Source: an uncultured Oscillospiraceae bacterium (GTDB lineage Bacteria > Bacillota > Clostridia > Oscillospirales > Oscillospiraceae). Taken from it: 10,812 nucleotides of DNA. Below are positions 7,468 to 10,812 of the stretch, piece by piece (within the stretch, counting starts at the first letter, position 1; each line of letters starts with the position of its first letter). A program made the translations under genes and the position numbers. The DNA lies in assembly GCA_934630985.1 (NCBI GenBank), contig CAKTXO010000045.1, positions 1 to 10,812 of the forward strand, given 5' to 3'. Below the pieces are notes generated by a model. It saw nothing but the letters and a program-made list of their open reading frames with translations. It was not told where the DNA came from and made no database searches.

Positions 7468-7496
7468 TTTACAGGGGAATGGTAGGATAGTATAAA
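7468..7496 (+). promoter_or_regulatory. SigA-type promoter of the two-component operon
   Basis: The -35 box TTTACA (7468-7473), a 17-nt spacer and the -10 box TATAAA (7491-7496) each differ from consensus by one base. The expected start is near 7503. The ribosome binding site GGGAGGGG (7504-7511) then lies at the very 5' end of the mRNA, so the leader is extremely short. Confidence 0.78.
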
Positions 7497-7518
7497 TAGA
7501 AACGGGAGGGGTTTTCCT

Positions 7519-8184
7519 ATGATATACTGTGTGGAAGATGACAACGCGATTCGGGATCTGATGCTCTACACGTTAGGGGCTTCCGGATTTCAGGCCAAGG
7601 GCTTTCTGGACAGCAACGGCTTCTGGCAGGCCATGACCGAAGAAAAGCCGGAGCTGATTCTGCTGGACATTATGCTCCCCGGAGAGGATGGCATTACGGT
7701 GCTCAAGCGGCTCCGGGCTGCCTCAGCTACGGCAAACATTCCTGTGATTATGGCAACCGCCAAGGGCAGCGAATTTGACAAGGTTATCGGCCTGGACACC
7801 GGGGCGGACGACTATCTGGTCAAACCTTTCGGCATGATGGAGATGATCGCCCGGATTAAGGCGGTCATGCGCCGCACCGCCCCCAAAACCGACCAGGTGC
7901 TGACCTGTGGGAATATTGTGCTGGACGAAACCCGGCACATCGTCACCGTTGACGGCAAACAAGTGGTGCTGACCCTGAAGGAATATGAGCTTCTGAAACT
8001 TCTCATGGAGAACGCCGGTCAGGTCTTTACCCGGGATATTCTGCTCTCTCGCATCTGGGGACAGGACTATCTGGGAGAAACCAGAACCGTGGACGTGCAC
8101 ATTGGCACTCTGCGCACGAAGCTTGCCAAGGGCGGGGAGAAAATCGAAACCGTCCGGGGCGTTGGCTATAAGATGGTGGAGTAA
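7519..8184 (+). CDS. OmpR/PhoB-family response regulator, PhoP/PhoB-like
   Basis: This is a DNA-binding response regulator, phosphorylated by the kinase encoded next to it. The protein has 221 residues. The receiver domain (about 1-115) has the acidic pair D7/D8, the phospho-acceptor D50 in LILLDIMLPGEDG, T80 in IMATAKGSE and K102 in DDYLVKPF, all of the required residues. The C-terminal winged-helix domain (about 125-221) has LTLKEYELLKLLMENAGQVFTRDILLSRIWG and the closing RTVDVHIGTLRTKLAKGG...TVRGVGYKMVE typical of OmpR/PhoB. The ATG follows GGGAGGGG by 7 nt. The kinase gene begins at the base after its stop. Assignment to phosphate sensing rests on the partner kinase's extracellular domain style and the TTTACA repeats upstream; no pst or phoU gene is in view, so the stimulus stays an inference. 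Confidence 0.94.
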   Translation: MIYCVEDDNAIRDLMLYTLGASGFQAKGFLDSNGFWQAMTEEKPELILLDIMLPGEDGITVLKRLRAASATANIPVIMATAKGSEFDKVIGLDTGADDYLVKPFGMMEMIARIKAVMRRTAPKTDQVLTCGNIVLDETRHIVTVDGKQVVLTLKEYELLKLLMENAGQVFTRDILLSRIWGQDYLGETRTVDVHIGTLRTKLAKGGEKIETVRGVGYKMVE

Positions 8185-9537
8185 ATGAATAAGAAGATTT
8201 TTCACGTCATTCTGGTAGTGGCGATTCTTGTTTTTCTTGCCAGCCTGATGTTCATCATGGGCATTACCTACGACTATTTCACCCAGCTCCAGCGAAATCA
8301 GCTCCGGGCGGAGACCCAGCTGGCGGCAAAGGGTGTCGGTATGTCCGGACAGGATTATTTTGAGGATATGCAGGTCAGCGGCTATCGGCTGACCTGGATT
8401 GCGCCGGATGGGACTGTGCGCTATGACAGTCAGGCGGATACCAGCCAGATGGAGAATCACCTGACCCGGGAAGAGGTGAGGGAGGCTTTCGCCAGCGGCT
8501 ATGGGGAAAGCAGCCGCTATTCCAGCACCCTGGCGGACAAGCAGCTCTACGCCGCCCAGCGACTGGCGGACGGCACGGTTCTGCGGCTTTCCATTGTGCA
8601 GATGTCCATGTGGATGCTGATTTTGAGCTTTGCCAGACCCATCTGCATTGTGATCTGCATCGCTCTGGTGCTGTCCATGGCGCTGGCTTCCAGCCTGGCT
8701 CGGCGGATTGTGGAGCCGATTAACGAAATTGACCTGGATAAGCCGAAACAGTACTACGGCCAGCCGGACTATGCGGAGGTGGAGCCTCTGCTTCGCAGGA
8801 TTGCCAGCCAGCAGGAACAGCTGAAGCGGGACAATGCCCAGATTGAAAAGGCGTCTCTGATTCGCCAGGAGTTTACAGCAAACGTATCCCATGAGCTGAA
8901 AACACCCCTTCACGCCATTTCCGGCTACGCCGAGCTTCTGGAAAACGGCATGGTGCGGCCGGAGGACGTGAAGCCCTTCGCCGGGAAGATTCGGGCGGAG
9001 TCTGCCCGGATGACCAGCCTGGTAGAGGACATCATCGACCTGACCAAGCTGGACAACGGCGGCGCGGAGATGACCTGGGAGGACTGCGACCTGTACCGGA
9101 TTGCGGAAAACGCGGTAGACAGCCTGATGACCACCGCCGAGGCGGAGAATGTGAGACAGGACTTGTCCGGCGGTCATGCCATGGTGTACGGCGTGCCCCA
9201 GCAGCTGTACAGCATTGTCTATAATCTCTGCGAGAACGCCATCAAGTATCATACCGCCAACGGCAAGGTCTGGATCCGGGTAAACCAGGACGCCTCCGGA
9301 GTCACCTTGCAGGTTCAGGACAACGGTATCGGCATTCCGGAGGACTGCCAGGATCGGATTTTTGAGCGATTCTACCGGGTGGACAAGAGCCGCTCCAAGG
9401 CCGCCGGCGGCACAGGACTGGGACTTTCCATCGTCAAGCACGCGGTTCTGATTCACAAGGCCTATATCCAGGTGCGCAGTAAGCCGGGCATTGGGTCAGA
9501 ATTTACGGTTTTCTTTCCCAATCGAAAAGAAAAATAA
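8185..9537 (+). CDS. Membrane sensor histidine kinase, PhoR-like
   Basis: This is a membrane kinase that autophosphorylates and passes the phosphate to the adjacent response regulator. The protein has 450 residues. TM1 is about residues 5-27 and TM2 about 145-171, enclosing an outside domain of about 115 residues. That domain carries RLTWIAPDGTVRYDS, MENHLTREEV and YAAQRLADGTVLRLS, the layout of Firmicute PhoR-type sensors. SLARRIVEPINEID after TM2 resembles the start of a HAMP linker, and no PAS domain is evident before the catalytic core. The core is complete: H-box FTANVSHELKTPL with phospho-acceptor H236, N-box NLCENAIKYH (N347, N351), G1 DNGIGIPED (379-387), F-box RIFERFYR and G2 GGTGLGLSI (408-416). 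The ATG directly follows the regulator's TAA with no gap, so translation is probably coupled. PhoR is the best guess, and other PhoR-like cell-envelope sensors are possible. Confidence 0.93.
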   Translation: MNKKIFHVILVVAILVFLASLMFIMGITYDYFTQLQRNQLRAETQLAAKGVGMSGQDYFEDMQVSGYRLTWIAPDGTVRYDSQADTSQMENHLTREEVREAFASGYGESSRYSSTLADKQLYAAQRLADGTVLRLSIVQMSMWMLILSFARPICIVICIALVLSMALASSLARRIVEPINEIDLDKPKQYYGQPDYAEVEPLLRRIASQQEQLKRDNAQIEKASLIRQEFTANVSHELKTPLHAISGYAELLENGMVRPEDVKPFAGKIRAESARMTSLVEDIIDLTKLDNGGAEMTWEDCDLYRIAENAVDSLMTTAEAENVRQDLSGGHAMVYGVPQQLYSIVYNLCENAIKYHTANGKVWIRVNQDASGVTLQVQDNGIGIPEDCQDRIFERFYRVDKSRSKAAGGTGLGLSIVKHAVLIHKAYIQVRSKPGIGSEFTVFFPNRKEK

Positions 9538-9550
9538 TGGAAAACAGTAG

Positions 9551-9566
9551 ATTTCTTCGAAGAAAT
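9551..9566. repeat. Perfect 16-bp palindrome upstream of the queA -10 box
   Basis: ATTTCTTCGAAGAAAT is a perfect dyad ending 1 nt before the extended -10 element, so it covers roughly -17 to -32 of the putative promoter. This position suits a repressor or activator site. No T run follows it, so it is a poor terminator. Confidence 0.65.
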
Positions 9567-9567
9567 A

Positions 9568-9576
9568 TGCTATAAT
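9568..9576 (+). promoter_or_regulatory. Extended -10 promoter, probably for queA
   Basis: TGCTATAAT combines a perfect -10 hexamer (9571-9576) with the TGn extension. No recognisable -35 sits 16-18 nt upstream; that space holds the 16-bp palindrome. The start is expected near 9583, a few bases before the MITE-like element. Confidence 0.6.
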
Positions 9577-9598
9577 GCCCCCCAGTGACTGATACTGT

Positions 9599-9630
9599 TT
9601 TCTGATTAAAATCTTGATTTTAATCAGAAA
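9599..9630. repeat. 15-bp inverted repeat, left palindrome of the element
   Basis: TTTCTGATTAAAATC (9599-9613) is the perfect reverse complement of GATTTTAATCAGAAA (9616-9630), with only TT between. It shares the core ATTAAAATC / GATTTTAAT with the hairpin at the other end of the element. Confidence 0.9.
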
Positions 9631-9660
9631 GGCAACACCTCACGGCGTTGCCCGTTTTGT
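9631..9660 (+). terminator. Terminator-like hairpin inside the element
   Basis: GGCAAC (9631-9636) pairs with GTTGCC (9647-9652); past one A-C mismatch, CC pairs with GG around a TCAC loop. CGTTTTGT follows on the + strand, and TTTCTGATT follows on the - strand. It is the first plausible stop signal after the histidine kinase gene and may work in both directions. The T tracts are short, so strength is uncertain. Confidence 0.5.
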
Positions 9661-9687
9661 GATTTATAAGGAAAGAAATCACAAAAC
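9654..9687. repeat. 12-bp inverted repeat with 10-nt loop
   Basis: GTTTTGTGATTT (9654-9665) is the perfect reverse complement of AAATCACAAAAC (9676-9687). The loop is ATAAGGAAAG. It is the central hairpin of the MITE-like element. Confidence 0.88.
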
Positions 9688-9717
9688 AAGTCTCATATGA
9701 ATTCCATGCCCTTCAGG

Positions 9718-9748
9718 CAATTAAAATCTTTTCTAAAGATTTTAATTG
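9718..9748. repeat. 14-bp inverted repeat, right palindrome of the element
   Basis: CAATTAAAATCTTT (9718-9731) is the perfect reverse complement of AAAGATTTTAATTG (9735-9748), with a 3-nt centre. It is enclosed by TGAATTCC (9698-9705) and GGAATTCA (9748-9755), which also pair. Confidence 0.9.
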
Positions 9749-9770
9749 GAATTCAGTATGAAATTGCAAA

Positions 9771-9777
9771 AGGGGAG
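9771..9777 (+). promoter_or_regulatory. queA ribosome binding site
   Basis: AGGGGAG ends 7 nt before TTG at 9785, a good spacing. An in-frame ATG at 9758 has only a weak GGA upstream, within the stem of the inserted element, so the TTG is preferred. Confidence 0.65.
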
Positions 9778-9784
9778 AGCATTG

Positions 9785-10812
9785 TTGGAATATCAGGAAG
9801 AAGCTCAAAAGGACATTGGGCTTCAAACGAAGGACTATTGGTATGACCTGCCGGAAGAGCTGATCGCGCAGACCCCTCTGCAAAAGCGCGACGCCTCCCG
9901 GCTTATGGTTTTGGATCGAGAAACCGGGGAAATTGCCCACCGGCATTTTTATGAGGTGCTGGACTATCTGAATCCCGGGGACTGCCTGGTGATGAACGAT
10001 TCCCGGGTGCTGCCCGCCCGGCTTCTGGGACACCGTCCCACCGGCGGGGCAGTGGAAGTTCTGCTTCTGCGGGATCTGGGGAACGGGTGCTGGGAGTGCC
10101 TGTGCAAGCCCGGCAAGAAGATGCAGCCCGGCAGCACCGTCAGCTTCGGAAACGGGGAGCTGACTGCTACCGTAAAGGAAGTCCGCGATGATGGCAACCG
10201 GGTGTTGGAGTTCCACTATGAGGGCATTTTCCTGGAAGTTTTGGAGCGACTGGGGAAAATGCCCCTGCCGCCCTACATCAAGGCAGAGCTTGCCGATCAG
10301 GAGCGGTATCAGACGGTGTATTCCCGGGAGGTAGGCTCCGCCGCGGCGCCAACTGCTGGACTTCACTTCACGAAAGAGCTGCTGGAAAAAATCCGGGAAA
10401 AGGGTGTAAAAGAGGCTTTTGTAACGCTGCATGTGGGCTTGGGCACCTTCCGGCCTGTGAAGGCGGACAATATCTTGGAGCATCACATGCACTCGGAGCT
10501 GTGCATGATGAACGAGGAGACCGCCGAACTGCTGAACGAGACCCGGAAAAAGGGCGGGCGGATCATTTGCGTGGGCACTACCTCCTGCCGTACCCTGGAA
10601 TCTCTGGCGCAGCCGGACGGTTCCTTCCGGGCGTGCTCCAAATGGACGGATATTTTCATCTATCCGGGGTACAAATTCAAGGCCATGGATGGGCTGATTA
10701 CGAATTTCCATCTGCCGGAGAGCACCCTTGTCATGCTGGTTTCCGCTTTCGCCGGACGGGAGCATGTGCTGAACGCCTACAAAATCGCGGTTCAGGAAAA
10801 GTACCGCTTTTT
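9785..10812 (+). CDS. queA: tRNA preQ1(34) S-adenosylmethionine ribosyltransferase-isomerase (3' end cut by window)
   Basis: QueA transfers and isomerises the ribosyl part of S-adenosylmethionine onto preQ1 at tRNA position 34, forming epoxyqueuosine, the penultimate step of queuosine synthesis. It is cytoplasmic. Seen in order (numbering from TTG 9785): [13 protein letters not shown] near residue 20, [10 protein letters not shown], a variable beta-domain (about 75-150), [16 protein letters not shown] (189-196), [21 protein letters not shown] (264-273) and [31 protein letters not shown]. About 342 codons are present and the frame is still open at the window end, after [13 protein letters not shown]; family members usually end about ten residues later. 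The start is uncertain. TTG 9785 has the best ribosome binding site but leaves about 12 residues more than most homologues have before [11 protein letters not shown] 9758 would add nine more. Its leader carries the MITE-like insertion. Confidence 0.94.
   Translation, partial: MEYQEEAQKDIGLQTKDYWYDLPEELIAQTPLQKRDASRLMVLDRETGEIAHRHFYEVLDYLNPGDCLVMNDSRVLPARLLGHRPTGGAVEVLLLRDLGNGCWECLCKPGKKMQPGSTVSFGNGELTATVKEVRDDGNRVLEFHYEGIFLEVLERLGKMPLPPYIKAELADQERYQTVYSREVGSAAAPTAGLHFTKELLEKIREKGVKEAFVTLHVGLGTFRPVKADNILEHHMHSELCMMNEETAELLNETRKKGGRIICVGTTSCRTLESLAQPDGSFRACSKWTDIFIYPGYKFKAMDGLITNFHLPESTLVMLVSAFAGREHVLNAYKIAVQEKYRF

Larger units (their letters stand above)
9595..9756. mobile_element. MITE-like element, 162 bp, with TA target duplication
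   Basis: The ends are CTG (9595-9597) and CAG (9754-9756), each flanked by TA (9593-9594 and 9757-9758). Comparing the first 19 bases with the reverse complement of the last 19 gives 15 matches without gaps; 17 of 21 match when the TA is included. The interior is AT-rich, non-coding and made almost wholly of hairpins (9599-9630, 9631-9652, 9654-9687, 9718-9748). TA duplication with short inverted ends is what IS630/Tc1-mariner-type transposases leave, so a non-autonomous derivative is inferred. No transposase is in the window. It lies between the probable queA promoter and start codon. Confidence 0.62.

Noticed and set aside
7723..9456. Long antisense open frame (577 codons) opposite the two-component genes
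   Set aside because: It spans two adjacent real genes, has low-complexity His/Gln/Leu-rich composition and no plausible function.
9551..9566. Palindrome as terminator of the histidine kinase gene
   Set aside because: The stem is AT-rich with no loop and no T run after it, so it is a weak terminator candidate. A binding site is more likely.
9583..9784. preQ1 or SAM riboswitch in the queA leader
   Set aside because: The hairpins are long perfect inverted repeats flanked by TA. I see no preQ1-type pseudoknot or SAM-type core, and an insertion explains the structure better.
9713..10765. Antisense open frame of 350 codons opposite queA
   Set aside because: The + strand reads through as an unmistakable QueA, open to the window end. 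The antisense product has no family features.
1..10812. Defence island, phage, CRISPR or biosynthetic cluster
   Set aside because: Every protein gene belongs to a conserved housekeeping or signalling family, and no spaced direct-repeat array or accessory gene is present.

Overview
The window looks like housekeeping chromosome from a Clostridia-type Firmicute, most likely a gut Oscillospiraceae/Ruminococcaceae relative. The reasons are an RNase M5 homologue (a family largely limited to low-GC Gram-positives), a comEC-holA pair, a PhoP/PhoR-type two-component pair with the protein style common in Clostridia, strong AGGAGG-type ribosome binding sites, SigA-like promoters, and moderately GC-rich coding sequence. 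The lineage is inferred from these traits, not proven. All genes are on the + strand.

Layout. (1) 1-633: 3' end of alaS (alanyl-tRNA synthetase), closed by an intrinsic terminator at 642-670. (2) 719-6449: a tightly packed four-gene run of comEC (DNA-uptake channel), holA (DNA polymerase III delta), an RNase M5 gene (5S rRNA maturation) and an ABC-F ATPase (ribosome-associated). The genes touch or overlap: the last two sense codons of comEC form the Shine-Dalgarno of holA, and the next two junctions each overlap by 8 nt. (3) 6474-7416: a single-gene unit for an Mrp/NBP35-type P-loop Fe-S carrier, with a near-consensus promoter (TTGACT, 17 nt, TATAAT) and a strong terminator. (4) 7434-9537: an OmpR-family response regulator and its membrane histidine kinase, with no gap between them. 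They are preceded by TTTACA direct repeats at an 11-bp period, which resemble the PhoP box of phosphate control. (5) 9538-9784: an AT-rich, palindrome-filled gap. It contains an extended -10 promoter and a 162-bp element with inverted termini (CTG...CAG) flanked by TA, which I read as a MITE-like insertion in the queA leader. (6) 9785 to the end: queA (queuosine tRNA modification), cut by the window edge a few residues before its expected C-terminus.

The coding content is mostly conserved core biology: translation (alaS, RNase M5, ABC-F, queA), replication (holA), DNA uptake (comEC), Fe-S assembly and phosphate-type signalling. I found no phage, CRISPR, toxin-antitoxin or defence genes. The most unusual parts are non-coding: the MITE-like element between the queA promoter and its start codon, the Pho-box-like repeats, and an inverted repeat abutting the -35 box of the Mrp-type gene.
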